Positions 35,017 to 44,071 of a stretch of 64,000 nt of DNA are shown here, piece by piece (within the stretch, counting starts at the first letter, position 1; the number at the start of each line of letters is the position of its first letter). The position numbers were made by a program, and so were the translations under genes. Source of the stretch: UBA4416 sp040387555 (GTDB lineage Bacteria; Bacteroidota; Bacteroidia; B-17B0; Aurantibacillaceae). The stretch lies in assembly GCA_040387555.1 (NCBI GenBank), contig JAZKDO010000004.1:124001-188000 (forward strand), written 5' to 3'. The notes under the pieces were generated by a model that saw only the letters and a list, made by a program, of their open reading frames with translations, ran no database searches and was not told the DNA's origin.

Positions 35017-35916
35017 ATGAACGCCAAGGTTTCTATAATCTCCGATCGTCTTTTATTAGAACCACTGAGTCTGGCTAATAAAAATTTCATATATAAATTG
35101 GTGAATACCAAAGAATGGAAAAAATTTATTGGTGACAGAAATATAAATTCTCCTGAAGAAGCCTCCAATTATATTCAAAAAATTCTTGACAACCCGGATA
35201 TTTCTTATTGGGTAGTGAAAATTTCAGGAAGCATGCATGAAATTGGTGTGATAACCTTTATCAAACGTGTTTATCTGGAGTATCATGATATTGGCTTTGC
35301 TTTTCTTCCGGAGCATGGAAACAAAGGATATGCCTATGAAGCCGTTTGTTCAGTTATTAATAAACTGATGCCAGTTTATGAGTCACCAAGGGTTTTTGCA
35401 ACAACAATTCCTCAAAATAAAAAATCCATTAAACTTCTTAAAAAACTAGGAATGGAACTTAAAAAAGAGATTCTGGTTGATAAAGAAAAACTCCATGTGT
35501 ATACTATTGCCAGCGACCAGTTGAGAATTAATGAATTAGTGCAATTGTTTTTTGGAATATTCGCTAATAATAACCTTAAGCAGCCAGACTGGAATTTGTT
35601 GCATCGTCTTTGCATTCCAGAAGCTTTACTAATCAGTAAACAAAATAATAAACAGGATGTTTATACTATTCAGTCGTTTATAGAGCCGAGAAAAAAAATC
35701 CTTTGTGATGGTACACTAACCGAATTCGTTGAAAATGAAATTTCATATGAAATAAACATTCAAAATAATATTGCGGAAAGACATTCTAGGTATCAAAAAA
35801 GTGGGATTATGAATAACAAACCGTTTCTGGAATTAGGAAATAAATTTTTTCAATTTGTGAAAACTGCTGAAGGCTGGAGAATCACTTCTGTTATTTGGGA
35901 AGATGATAGAAGTTAA
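35017..35916 (+). CDS. GNAT acetyltransferase fused to an NTF2/SnoaL-like domain
   Basis: A 299-residue protein. Residues about 1-170 form a RimJ/RimL-type GNAT domain (RLLLEPLSLANKNFIYKLV, then DIGFAFLPEHGNKGYAYEAV with the acetyl-CoA loop, and NKKSIKLLKKLGM). Residues about 175-299 are an NTF2/SnoaL-like domain ending GNKFFQFVKTAEGWRITSVIW. The frame opens earlier at 34939, inside the AlkD-like gene, but the ATG at 35017 starts exactly at the GNAT domain. The NTF2-like part keeps a hydrophobic cavity pattern but no named active site. The fusion is uncommon and the acceptor is unknown. Confidence 0.85.
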   Translation: MNAKVSIISDRLLLEPLSLANKNFIYKLVNTKEWKKFIGDRNINSPEEASNYIQKILDNPDISYWVVKISGSMHEIGVITFIKRVYLEYHDIGFAFLPEHGNKGYAYEAVCSVINKLMPVYESPRVFATTIPQNKKSIKLLKKLGMELKKEILVDKEKLHVYTIASDQLRINELVQLFFGIFANNNLKQPDWNLLHRLCIPEALLISKQNNKQDVYTIQSFIEPRKKILCDGTLTEFVENEISYEINIQNNIAERHSRYQKSGIMNNKPFLELGNKFFQFVKTAEGWRITSVIWEDDRS

Positions 35917-35963
35917 AGTTTCTTAGTTTGCGCCTGTTCTTTTAAACTACCTAAAACTGAGGA

Positions 35964-36359
35964 TTATTCTCGATCGAGAATCCATTTTTTTGCATCTCTC
36001 TCGTTTTCGAATGTTGCAATAGGCATCACATCGCCAGGATTTAGAGTAGTAAGAATAGTACTAATCATTTTTCCAATAGGGGAATTAGGAATAAAAGCCA
36101 CGGCTTTAAACAATTTAGGATATTCTTTAATTGTAAATCGAATCATTTTAATATCATAAGCTTTTGTAAGCGAATTATCTAAAATGAGGCCCACTCTTTT
36201 ATTGTTTGAAAAGCTTTTAATTAACTCAAGATCATCCTTGAGCGCTTCAATGTTTCTCATAATCTCCGGTTTTGAAACAGCATGTAATATACCATCAGCA
36301 TCAAACCAAAAATCTGCGAGTTTTCCCTTAAACAATTTCTTTTTTTCCACTATCTCCAT
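35964..36359 (-). CDS. STAS/SpoIIAA-like protein (DUF7793-like), function unknown
   Basis: A 131-residue soluble protein with alternating strands and helices. The layout (FWFDADGILHAVSKPE strand pair, then a helix LKDDLELIKSF, then KRVGLILDNS strand) is that of the STAS-like DUF7793 family of Bacteroidota. STAS folds often act as anti-sigma antagonists or sensors, but the serine site of SpoIIAA is not evident. A 16-base palindrome (ATTCTCGATCGAGAAT) covers the last codons and touches the stop. A TACATTTG box ends 4 bases before its ATG. Confidence 0.65.
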   Translation of the reverse strand: MEIVEKKKLFKGKLADFWFDADGILHAVSKPEIMRNIEALKDDLELIKSFSNNKRVGLILDNSLTKAYDIKMIRFTIKEYPKLFKAVAFIPNSPIGKMISTILTTLNPGDVMPIATFENERDAKKWILDRE

Positions 36360-36363
36360 AAAC

Positions 36364-36371
36364 CAAATGTA
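36364..36371 (-). promoter_or_regulatory. Putative start-proximal -7 box (TACATTTG) for the STAS-like gene
   Basis: Perfect minus-strand TAnnTTTG ending 4 bases before the ATG at 36359, predicting a leaderless or near-leaderless transcript. Confidence 0.4.
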
Positions 36372-36684
36372 AATTTGTTCGTTAAATCTTTTGAAAAAAA
36401 AAGTTGCACATTTAATTTATATCTTTTATTGTTTTATAGAGGAAGAAGAATTTATTATAAAATGCAAACTTACTAGCCATTTATCATGGAAATGCTAGGT
36501 TTTCATTACTTCGATAAATCCTAAGTTAATATTGACTAAATCGATTAAAATATAGATGAATTGGTTGCAAACTAAAGTTTTAAACAATATAGGATCCAAT
36601 TTTAAGATGTTAAAAACGTCAATAAAGTGGATTTAGGAACAAATGTTTTCTGATTAAGAATCTTCTATTTATAAAATAGGTTTT
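36372..36684. other. Intergenic region without recognised content
   Basis: About 310 AT-rich bases between the STAS-like gene and the AlgX-like gene. No convincing open frame, RNA gene or strong hairpin was seen. Confidence 0.5.
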
Positions 36685-37998
36685 TTATAATCCTGCTAAT
36701 TTTATAGCATCAAGTTTTATTGCAGAATCTAATGGAATCTGTAGGTCCTGTGATTTTTTTGTTGATTTTTTAAGTAGAACAGGTTTCTCGCGAATCTGTT
36801 TTTCAAACTGCTTTATGTTTTTGCTTTTTGCTACCCTCGCATAATAAGCTTTTGGACTTGTATATAGTTCGTAAACATCATCAATAAATGAGTTGGAAAA
36901 ACTTGGTAAATTACCATCAGAATAAAGTAACATTATTACCTCGTTACTTTCAATGCTTTGTTTCAGATCGAGTTGCCATACTTCTATTTTTTCAGTAGCG
37001 CTTGGGTTTGGAATAATTTTATTATAATAATACCAAAATTGCCCTCCTGCAAAGCAATTTTGTCCAACGCCCATATATACAGGGCCGTACCAATAACTAT
37101 CAGAAATGGTTAATACACGTGTTGTGTTTTTTAATGAATCCTGTTCAAACATCACATCCGGGTATGCCAGCTTCATTTTTTGTTCTGGGTTTTTATACAA
37201 ATTCATGCTTTTCAGAACATCTGCATCGCGGCTTCTGGCAGTATCTACCACATCAATTTTATTCCAAACGATATCAGGAATGTCACAGTTATGAAGTTTT
37301 TCAATATGGCCAATGATCGTATCAACTGCTAAACATTCTCCATAATAACTCCAATGGTGACCAAACTTTGGAAATAGAGGGTAGGGAGTGTTGGGTTTTA
37401 ATTTTTGAAAATAAGCTTTCAGATCCAATATATTTAGACCTAATTTTTTTGAGTTAGTGATGTAGGATTGATAATTAGTTTGGCCAGGAGTATGCTTGTA
37501 TTTATCTTCGATTTGTTCAATGCAATACTCTCCTTTTCCAGGTGCAAATACCAATAGTAAATCAATGCCTTTTTTCTTTAATGAATCCTGTATTACTTTG
37601 GCTTTTTCCAGTTTGCTCTTAATTTTCTCTTCACCAACAAAATCATCACCAAATGCTGAAAAAATATAGCCTTCGCTGTAAACATAATTATCTTTTCCAA
37701 GAACAAATGAATTTACCCTTATTTGATTAAACGCATTGAAATAAAACTGGTTATTTAATCTAACAAATTTTTCTTTAAAAGCCCAGTGATCGTTATTATA
37801 ATCATCCTTTAACGACTGATATTCCCCGCTAAACCACATGCTTTTATCTTTCTTTAATAAAGAGTCTGGGTTAACATTATTAATAACAATGCCTGTCAAA
37901 TTGGGTATATTATCTTGCTTTAAAAAGCCGGCAAGCAGTGGATACAGGAGCGCAACAAATGCTAGCCAAACAAAAATATTATATTTTTTATTCTTCAT
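36685..37998 (-). CDS. AlgX/AlgJ-like SGNH-type protein, partner of the MBOAT acyltransferase
   Basis: A 437-residue protein with an N-terminal membrane anchor (about 8-26) and an extracytoplasmic SGNH-hydrolase-like domain. Visible blocks are LLLVFAPGKGEYC, FPKFGHHWSYYGECLAVD and RVLTISDSYWYGPVYMG, which hold the Asp-His and Ser catalytic positions of AlgX/AlgJ. These proteins take an acyl group delivered by an MBOAT protein and transfer it to polysaccharide. The MBOAT gene is directly upstream with a 3-base gap, strongly supporting a two-protein O-acetylation system. Confidence 0.85.
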   Translation of the reverse strand: MKNKKYNIFVWLAFVALLYPLLAGFLKQDNIPNLTGIVINNVNPDSLLKKDKSMWFSGEYQSLKDDYNNDHWAFKEKFVRLNNQFYFNAFNQIRVNSFVLGKDNYVYSEGYIFSAFGDDFVGEEKIKSKLEKAKVIQDSLKKKGIDLLLVFAPGKGEYCIEQIEDKYKHTPGQTNYQSYITNSKKLGLNILDLKAYFQKLKPNTPYPLFPKFGHHWSYYGECLAVDTIIGHIEKLHNCDIPDIVWNKIDVVDTARSRDADVLKSMNLYKNPEQKMKLAYPDVMFEQDSLKNTTRVLTISDSYWYGPVYMGVGQNCFAGGQFWYYYNKIIPNPSATEKIEVWQLDLKQSIESNEVIMLLYSDGNLPSFSNSFIDDVYELYTSPKAYYARVAKSKNIKQFEKQIREKPVLLKKSTKKSQDLQIPLDSAIKLDAIKLAGL

Positions 37999-38001
37999 AT
38001 C

Positions 38002-39429
38002 CTAAAATCTGAAATAAATAAACGGATTAAAGTCTAAGGCGGCAATGTAACTTAATGAAATATAAAAAAGTAAAATGCTTGTGCTAAGCAAAACAGTATT
38101 TGAAATGGTTGTGTGGTTTTCTCCATATATCTTTGCCTGTAAATTTTTGGTAAAAGGTATGCAGGCAAAAAATGAAAAGAAAGCAGCCATGCATAACGAG
38201 AAATAAAAATCATTATGAAGAGCAAATTTTCCATCAATAAAATTAAAGCTAAACATGGTCTTTACCATATGGTTAGCCTGGCTCATATCTTCCGATCTGA
38301 AATAAACCCAACCAATTACAACTATTAAAAAAGTAAACAGTGTCGAAAAAATCTTACCGGTTTTGGCATACACCTTCAATAAAAACAATCTTTCCAGGAT
38401 GAGGAAAAATCCATGAAAAGCACCCCAGAAAATAAATGTCCATGCTGCTCCATGCCATAACCCAGATAGAAGAAAGACAATTAATAAATTACGGTACAAC
38501 TTTGCATTTGAACTTACTTTATTTCCTCCTAAAGGGATGTATAGATAATTCTTCATCCATGCCCCTAAAGTTATATGCCACCTTCTCCAGAACTCAGTGA
38601 TGCTTGAGGAGAGATAAGGATTATTAAAGTTTTCAGGAATTCTGATACCCATGATTTTACAAAGACCAATAGCCATGTCACTATATCCACTGAAATCAAA
38701 ATAAATTTGAAAAGTATATGCTATTGCTCCAACCCAGGCTGCTGCAGAATCTAAATGCGAGGCGTCAAGCTTGAATACATCATCAGCTTGCGAACCAATT
38801 GTGTTGGCAATAATTACTTTTTTAGCAAGGCCTATGCAAAATGTATAGAAACCACTTAGTTTAAGATCTGCTGTGTAGTTCTTTTCCCTATCGGTAATCT
38901 GATCAGCAATGTCATGGTATCGTACAATTGGACCGGCAATTAGTTTAGGAAATAATAAGATGTAGGTTTGGTAATGCCAAAAGTTCTTCAATGGTTTATG
39001 AATACCACGATAAACGTCGACTACATAAGTTACACTTTCGAACGTATAAAAAGATATACCTATAGGCAACACAATTTTTAGCCAGGAAATTTCTTTTGTG
39101 CCCGCCAGGCCTAAAACGGCGTTAATGTTTTCAATAAAAAAATTACAGTACTTAAAATAAAATAATAAACCAACGTTTAGGATTAATGAAAGAATCAAAT
39201 ATTGCTTTTTAGTTTTGGATGACTTTGATTCAGCCATTTTCCTAACTAAAAAGAAATCAATAAATGTTGTTCCTAGGATTACAAAAATAAATTTAGGACC
39301 ACCCCAGGCATAAAAAACTATACTGAATATAAGGATGCAGGCATTCTTTAATTTATTGGGGGTAAGATGATAGGCCAATAAAAATATGGGCAGAAAATAA
39401 ACTAAAAACGTGATGCTGCTGAAAACCAT
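38002..39429 (-). CDS. MBOAT-family O-acyltransferase (AlgI/DltB-like)
   Basis: A 475-residue integral membrane protein with about 11-12 helices. The MBOAT signature is present: SSITEFWRRWHITLGAWMKNYLYIPLGG with the conserved Trp-His, and SGLWHGAAWTFIFWGAFHG with the catalytic His. AlgI-type proteins carry acetyl groups across the inner membrane for polysaccharide O-acetylation. The 3-base gap to the AlgX-like gene shows they form one unit. Which polymer is modified is inferred to be the one made by the nearby polysaccharide genes. Confidence 0.93.
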   Translation of the reverse strand: MVFSSITFLVYFLPIFLLAYHLTPNKLKNACILIFSIVFYAWGGPKFIFVILGTTFIDFFLVRKMAESKSSKTKKQYLILSLILNVGLLFYFKYCNFFIENINAVLGLAGTKEISWLKIVLPIGISFYTFESVTYVVDVYRGIHKPLKNFWHYQTYILLFPKLIAGPIVRYHDIADQITDREKNYTADLKLSGFYTFCIGLAKKVIIANTIGSQADDVFKLDASHLDSAAAWVGAIAYTFQIYFDFSGYSDMAIGLCKIMGIRIPENFNNPYLSSSITEFWRRWHITLGAWMKNYLYIPLGGNKVSSNAKLYRNLLIVFLLSGLWHGAAWTFIFWGAFHGFFLILERLFLLKVYAKTGKIFSTLFTFLIVVIGWVYFRSEDMSQANHMVKTMFSFNFIDGKFALHNDFYFSLCMAAFFSFFACIPFTKNLQAKIYGENHTTISNTVLLSTSILLFYISLSYIAALDFNPFIYFRF

Positions 39430-39493
39430 ATTTCTAATTAAGAGTTAGAAGAAAGCAGTTATCTTTTAAATTATAACTCATTATATCTATCTA

Positions 39494-40540
39494 TTACTGA
39501 TATTGTTTTTCGTAGTAGTTGGCGTAAGCTCCGGACGTTACATTAGTTAACCATTCCTCATTTTGCAAATACCAGTCAACAGTTTTGGATAATCCTTCTT
39601 CAAACTGAAGCGAAGGCTTCCAGCCTAATTCATTTTGCAGCTTGGTTGAATCAATGGCATATCTCAAATCATGCCCTGCACGATCTGTTACAAAAGTAAT
39701 TAGTTTTTGATTGGTTCCTTTTTCGCGCCCCAACTTTTCATCCATCATGTCACACAATAAACGGATAACATCAATGTTCGTCCATTCGTTATGGCCACCA
39801 ATATTATATGTGCTTCCTAACACTGCATTATGAAAAATTACATCAATTGCACGGGCATGGTCTTCAACAAAGAGCCAATCACGTACATTTTCGCCTTTGC
39901 CATAAATGGGAAGGGGTTTATTATTTTTAATATTATTAATGCAAAGTGGTATTAATTTTTCGGGAAAATGGTAGGGACCATAGTTGTTTGAGCAATTCGA
40001 AATAACACACGGTAATTTATAAGTATCATGATAAGCACGGATAAAATGATCAGAGCTTGCTTTTGATGCAGAGTAGGGGCTATGTGGATCATAAGCGGTG
40101 GTTTCTGTAAACAAACCGGTATCTCCTAAAGAGCCATATACTTCATCAGTGGAAACATGGTAGAATTTCTTAAACTGGGTTGAATCTGCTTTGTATAAAT
40201 CTTTAGCTGCATTAAGTAAATTAACCGTTCCAATAACATTTGTATAAACAAACTCCAATGGGTTGGTAATGCTTCTGTCAACGTGACTTTCGGCAGCTAA
40301 ATGAATAACTGCATTGAACTGATGCTCTTTAAATAATTTATTAATAAAATCCGCATCTACAATATCTCCTTTAACAAAAGAATAGTTTGGCTTATTTTCA
40401 ATATCTTTTAAATTCGCTAAATTTCCGGCATAAGTTAACTTGTCTAAATTAACAATGTTGTAATTTGGATATTTGTTAACGAACAATCTCACTACGTGTG
40501 AGCCAATAAAACCTGCGCCTCCTGTAATTAATATCTTCAT
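39494..40540 (-). CDS. rfbB: dTDP-glucose 4,6-dehydratase
   Basis: A 348-residue extended SDR enzyme that converts dTDP-glucose to dTDP-4-keto-6-deoxyglucose, precursor of rhamnose and related deoxysugars. It has the NAD-binding GGAGFIGSH at residues 7-15, the HLAAESHVDRSI segment, the catalytic VSTDEVYG and YSASKASSDH motifs, and NCSNNYGPYHFPEKLIP. These distinguish RfbB from other SDRs. The usual partners rfbA, rfbC and rfbD are not next to it. It is preceded by a gap carrying a half copy of a dispersed repeat. Confidence 0.95.
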   Translation of the reverse strand: MKILITGGAGFIGSHVVRLFVNKYPNYNIVNLDKLTYAGNLANLKDIENKPNYSFVKGDIVDADFINKLFKEHQFNAVIHLAAESHVDRSITNPLEFVYTNVIGTVNLLNAAKDLYKADSTQFKKFYHVSTDEVYGSLGDTGLFTETTAYDPHSPYSASKASSDHFIRAYHDTYKLPCVISNCSNNYGPYHFPEKLIPLCINNIKNNKPLPIYGKGENVRDWLFVEDHARAIDVIFHNAVLGSTYNIGGHNEWTNIDVIRLLCDMMDEKLGREKGTNQKLITFVTDRAGHDLRYAIDSTKLQNELGWKPSLQFEEGLSKTVDWYLQNEEWLTNVTSGAYANYYEKQYQ

Positions 40541-40560
40541 GCTTTTGTATATTAGAAATA

Positions 40561-40583
40561 GATTACGAATATACGAATCTGTG
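40561..40583. repeat. Second copy of the GATTACGAATATACGAATCT repeat
   Basis: A 23-base sequence identical to 23140-23162. Here it lacks the right arm needed for the hairpin. It lies 21 bases upstream of the rfbB start, in the gap between rfbB and the glycosylphosphotransferase gene. Confidence 0.65.
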
Positions 40584-40650
40584 ATTACTATTTATTAAAG
40601 TGGAATGATTTTTTGATTTTCTTCCTGATTAATCTTTTGATTCGAAAACT

Positions 40651-42072
40651 TTACTGTCCTCTTCCCTGGATAACAATTAAAACAGTATGTATTAAGATTT
40701 TGAAATCAATGATCAGGCTCATGTTTTCAATGTAAAGTAAATCAAATTTTACTCTGGAAACCATTTGTTCAATATTTTCAGCGTATCCAAATTTTACCTG
40801 ACCGTATCCTGTGATGCCTGGCCTAACCCGATGTAAATGCACATAATGAGGCGCGTGAACAACAATCTGATGAATGAAGAATTTTCTTTCCGGCCTTGGT
40901 CCAACAAGACTCATATCACCTTTAACAACATTATAAAATTGAGGGATTTCATCCAAACGGACTTTTCTTAAAAATCTACCTGTTTTTGTTATTCGAGGAT
41001 CATTTGTTTGGGATAATAAAGGGCCCGCTTTTTCAGCATCGGTGTACATCGTTCTGAATTTTAGGATTTTAAAAGGTTTTCCACCTTTCCCTATCCGTTC
41101 TTGTTTAAAAAATGCAGGACCTTTTGAACCCAATTTAACTACTATTATTAATATAATATATACCCAGCTAAATGCAACCAAAACAAATAGAGATACACTG
41201 ACATCAATAAAACGCTTCACTGCTTGTTGCCAGTTAGGCATCACCTGCTTATTAATAACAATAAGTGCGGTATCTGAAATTGAATTCATTTTAACTTGTC
41301 CCGATAATATATCATACATATCGGGTATAATTTTAATGATAGCTTCAAAATCATTTAGTTCATTAATAATCTTTTCAAGATAACCATGTTCCCAGGATTC
41401 AATGGCAATAATAATTTCTTCAATCTGATGAGAATGAACAATTTCTTTTAAATCTTTATATTCCCCTAAATGCTTTAATTTTTGTTTGAGTTGTTCAGAG
41501 AACCCATTTTTTTCATCCAGATGAATAAACCCAACAAACCTATTTCCAGACGATTTATAACTTGAAACGATCTCGTCGTATATTTTCAGGGCTCGTTGAT
41601 TGCTCCCAATAATTACAGTGTTAAAACCGATTTTTCCCTGATTAATTTTATAATTGGTAATGGTAGAAAGAATAAATCTTAATACAGCAGTAAGTGAGAA
41701 ATGGAGAAGAAATAATACAGAATAGACTTTATAATATGCCTTATAACTGGAAACAAAATCATCCAGTAAAATAAAAAAGAAAATAAATGTTACGCCTATA
41801 ATGGATGTAGCCATAGTCTGCATCAATTCATTGATGCGGGATTTACGGTAAATGTTTTTATAAAACCCGGTTAGATAATATGCTAAAAGCCAGCCAAGAG
41901 GCAGAATAATAATTCCTAAAATATATTGTCGGTCAAAAATTTTTTCAGGTAAAATACCGAACTTATCGGGTTCGATATAAAATTTTCGATACAGGTAAAA
42001 TAAACTCCATGCAAGGCTGGCCGAAAAATAATCGGCAAATACATATTTAAATGTTTGCAGGGCCTTATTCAC
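40651..42072 (-). CDS. Polyprenyl glycosylphosphotransferase (initiating sugar transferase, WcaJ/WbaP-like)
   Basis: A 473-residue protein with four to five N-terminal membrane helices, a central CoA-binding-like (CoA_binding_3) domain at about 120-260 (NTVIIGSNQRALKIYDEI), another helix at about 285-310, and the bacterial sugar transferase domain at the C-terminus. That domain shows GPAFFKQERIGKGGKPFKILKFRTM, LRKVRLDEIPQFYNVVKGDMSLVGPRPE and RPGITGYGQV. It moves the first sugar-1-phosphate onto undecaprenyl phosphate and so begins polysaccharide repeat synthesis. It abuts an upstream lipoprotein gene with no gap. Confidence 0.95.
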   Translation of the reverse strand: MNKALQTFKYVFADYFSASLAWSLFYLYRKFYIEPDKFGILPEKIFDRQYILGIIILPLGWLLAYYLTGFYKNIYRKSRINELMQTMATSIIGVTFIFFFILLDDFVSSYKAYYKVYSVLFLLHFSLTAVLRFILSTITNYKINQGKIGFNTVIIGSNQRALKIYDEIVSSYKSSGNRFVGFIHLDEKNGFSEQLKQKLKHLGEYKDLKEIVHSHQIEEIIIAIESWEHGYLEKIINELNDFEAIIKIIPDMYDILSGQVKMNSISDTALIVINKQVMPNWQQAVKRFIDVSVSLFVLVAFSWVYIILIIVVKLGSKGPAFFKQERIGKGGKPFKILKFRTMYTDAEKAGPLLSQTNDPRITKTGRFLRKVRLDEIPQFYNVVKGDMSLVGPRPERKFFIHQIVVHAPHYVHLHRVRPGITGYGQVKFGYAENIEQMVSRVKFDLLYIENMSLIIDFKILIHTVLIVIQGRGQ

Positions 42073-42918
42073 TTATTGAAAAATTAATTTAACGTTGTCA
42101 ATGTATATTTCTGGTGAGTCTACAGATTTTCTTGCTTTAATAAATACCTGGTAATTCGGAAATGGTTCTGTACTTAGTGCGCTGGTCAACTGAACATAAA
42201 TTTTATTCCATGTAGCTGATGTATTCACTGTTATAGCGGTCCTTTCTGACCCGCCACCATCTATTACACCAACTTCAAATGGTTGATTACATTTATAATC
42301 AAGTTCAAGATATACGATTGCGCCTTCTCCCGGCAAATAATATGGAGTAGATTGTAACATCCAGGATGTGGGCTCGGCATCCGTCATAGCCATAAAAATT
42401 GATCCACCGGAACCACCATAAGATTTACCGGGGTCATAAGTACTTGTATTAATATAGTCGCATTCACCAACTGAGTAAAAATATGTTCCCGTTGATTCAA
42501 AATCATCGGCATAATAAAAAAAAGCACTACTGTTATACTCAAATTCAGGAGTAAAAGTATATGTTTCTCCTGCCTGAATGTTTTGGTTTATTGTTATTGA
42601 TTTAAATAAGGGATAAGGAAGTCTCGTGGCTGAAATACCGTTATTTTTGATCCCTGCATAGAGAGTAATTTCCGTATTTCCCGTTGCAACAATTGGCATC
42701 ACATTACCAACCGGGAAAACCCCTTTAAATTTGCCGTTCACATAATACCAAATATCAGTAATGTTTTGGCTATTAACGCCTTGAGATGGAACAGTTTTTA
42801 ATTTAACGGGATTGATAACAATAAATGATGACTCAGGGGCTTTTAATTTGTCCTTATTGCACTTGAGACCAAATAATAAGCTAAATAGAAGAAAAAAGTA
42901 CAGTAAATATCTATGCAT
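42073..42918 (-). CDS. Lipoprotein with a C-terminal beta-sandwich, function unknown
   Basis: A 281-residue lipoprotein (signal ending LFGLKC). The N-terminal half resembles an Ig-like fold; the C-terminal half (from about residue 140, SSAFFYYADDFES) looks like a carbohydrate-binding or jelly-roll domain ending in IYIDNVKLIF. No catalytic motif is visible. Its stop directly abuts the start of the glycosylphosphotransferase gene, so the two are co-transcribed, and a role at the outer surface in polysaccharide handling is an inference from that. Confidence 0.75.
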   Translation of the reverse strand: MHRYLLYFFLLFSLLFGLKCNKDKLKAPESSFIVINPVKLKTVPSQGVNSQNITDIWYYVNGKFKGVFPVGNVMPIVATGNTEITLYAGIKNNGISATRLPYPLFKSITINQNIQAGETYTFTPEFEYNSSAFFYYADDFESTGTYFYSVGECDYINTSTYDPGKSYGGSGGSIFMAMTDAEPTSWMLQSTPYYLPGEGAIVYLELDYKCNQPFEVGVIDGGGSERTAITVNTSATWNKIYVQLTSALSTEPFPNYQVFIKARKSVDSPEIYIDNVKLIFQ

Positions 42919-42932
42919 ATTGAATTAAAACG

Positions 42933-42940
42933 CAAATATA
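42933..42940 (-). promoter_or_regulatory. Putative -7 box (TATATTTG) for the lipoprotein-glycosylphosphotransferase unit
   Basis: Perfect minus-strand TAnnTTTG, 14 bases before the ATG at 42918. Confidence 0.4.
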
Positions 42941-42997
42941 ACCGTACTTATTGTATTGGAAAGTAAAATATATTGTTTTTTAAGAAACACATATAAT

Positions 42998-43966
42998 CTA
43001 GCTGGATTTTATCAGTTCTTCAATTGTTTTAATTACCTGCAGAGCATTTTCAGCATCTGCAAGCGTTACAGGAATGGGAAAATTTTGTGTAATACTTTTA
43101 TAAAAGGCCTCTAATTCCGTTTTAATAGCATTTAATGGCTGTATAATAGGTTGATTTTGAATTATTTCAAAATTTTGTTGACCTTCTGATGTTTCTAAAA
43201 CTATTCCTTTATTATTTGTCTTAGAGTAAATAGGTTGAATTTTATGTATGACTACTTTTTTATTGAGTAAATCAATATTTATAAAAGTGTTTTTTTGATA
43301 AACAGACATATTTCGGGTATTTTGCATTGCAATTCTGTTAACCATAAGGTTGGCAACGCAGCCATTTTCGAATTCAATTCTTGCATTTGCAAAATCAGCT
43401 GTTTTACTAACGATTGAAGAGCCTGACGCAACTATTTTTCGTATTTTGCTATTGACTGTTGTTAAGATGAGATCAATATCATGAATCATAAGATCCAAAA
43501 CAACTGATACATCCGTGCCGCGGGCGTTGTAGCAAGCTAAACGTTGAATATCAATGTGTAAAGGATTTTGAATAAAATCTTTAGCCGCAAGAAATGCAGG
43601 GTTAAATCTTTCAACATGACCAACCTGTACAATCACTCCAGCTTCTTTAGCTAGTAAAATTAATTTTTTTGTATCCTCAGGATTATCTGTAGCAGGTTTC
43701 TCTATAAAAACATGTTTACCTTTTTTTATAGCCTGAGAAGCAAGGCTGAAATGAGTTGGTGTTGGAGTGATAACTAGTACAGCATCGCAATGATTTAAAA
43801 GCTCTTCATAACTTTCGCATATTTTTACATTATTATGATACGATAAATCTGAAAGAACTCTTTTATCAATGTCATATACTGCCTTCGCACTAAATTCCGG
43901 AATTTCTCCGGCAAGCTTAAGATGTACTTTCCCCAAATGACCTAATCCTACAATGCCTATATTCAT
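42998..43966 (-). CDS. Gfo/Idh/MocA-family oxidoreductase
   Basis: A 322-residue NAD(P)-dependent dehydrogenase. The Rossmann motif GIVGLGHLGKVHL is at the N-terminus, the family lysine is in VFIEKPATDNPEDT, and the HVERFNPAF and DLMIHDIDLIL segments belong to the C-terminal domain. The frame could begin four codons earlier at a TTG, but the ATG at 43966 starts right at the Rossmann fold. Relatives near polysaccharide genes often modify nucleotide sugars; the location downstream of pcm and upstream of the sugar genes makes that plausible but unproved. Confidence 0.9.
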   Translation of the reverse strand: MNIGIVGLGHLGKVHLKLAGEIPEFSAKAVYDIDKRVLSDLSYHNNVKICESYEELLNHCDAVLVITPTPTHFSLASQAIKKGKHVFIEKPATDNPEDTKKLILLAKEAGVIVQVGHVERFNPAFLAAKDFIQNPLHIDIQRLACYNARGTDVSVVLDLMIHDIDLILTTVNSKIRKIVASGSSIVSKTADFANARIEFENGCVANLMVNRIAMQNTRNMSVYQKNTFINIDLLNKKVVIHKIQPIYSKTNNKGIVLETSEGQQNFEIIQNQPIIQPLNAIKTELEAFYKSITQNFPIPVTLADAENALQVIKTIEELIKSS

Positions 43967-44060
43967 TTTAAAAATCAAAATATGCGTAAATGTAGTATCT
44001 ATTAAAAACTAATTGTTAGAAATCATTTTTAAATATTAAAACAGCATTGTTTATTATAAT

Positions 44061-44068
44061 TAATTTTG
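44061..44068 (+). promoter_or_regulatory. Putative start-proximal -7 box (TAATTTTG) for pcm
   Basis: Perfect TAnnTTTG ending 3 bases before the preferred ATG at 44072. It also overlaps a possible upstream TTG start, which argues against that start. Confidence 0.4.
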
Positions 44069-44071
44069 TTT

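Noticed and set aside
35966..35981. 16-base perfect palindrome at the end of the STAS-like gene
   Set aside because: It has no T-run and overlaps the last codons and the first base of the stop; too short to call a regulator site or terminator with any confidence.
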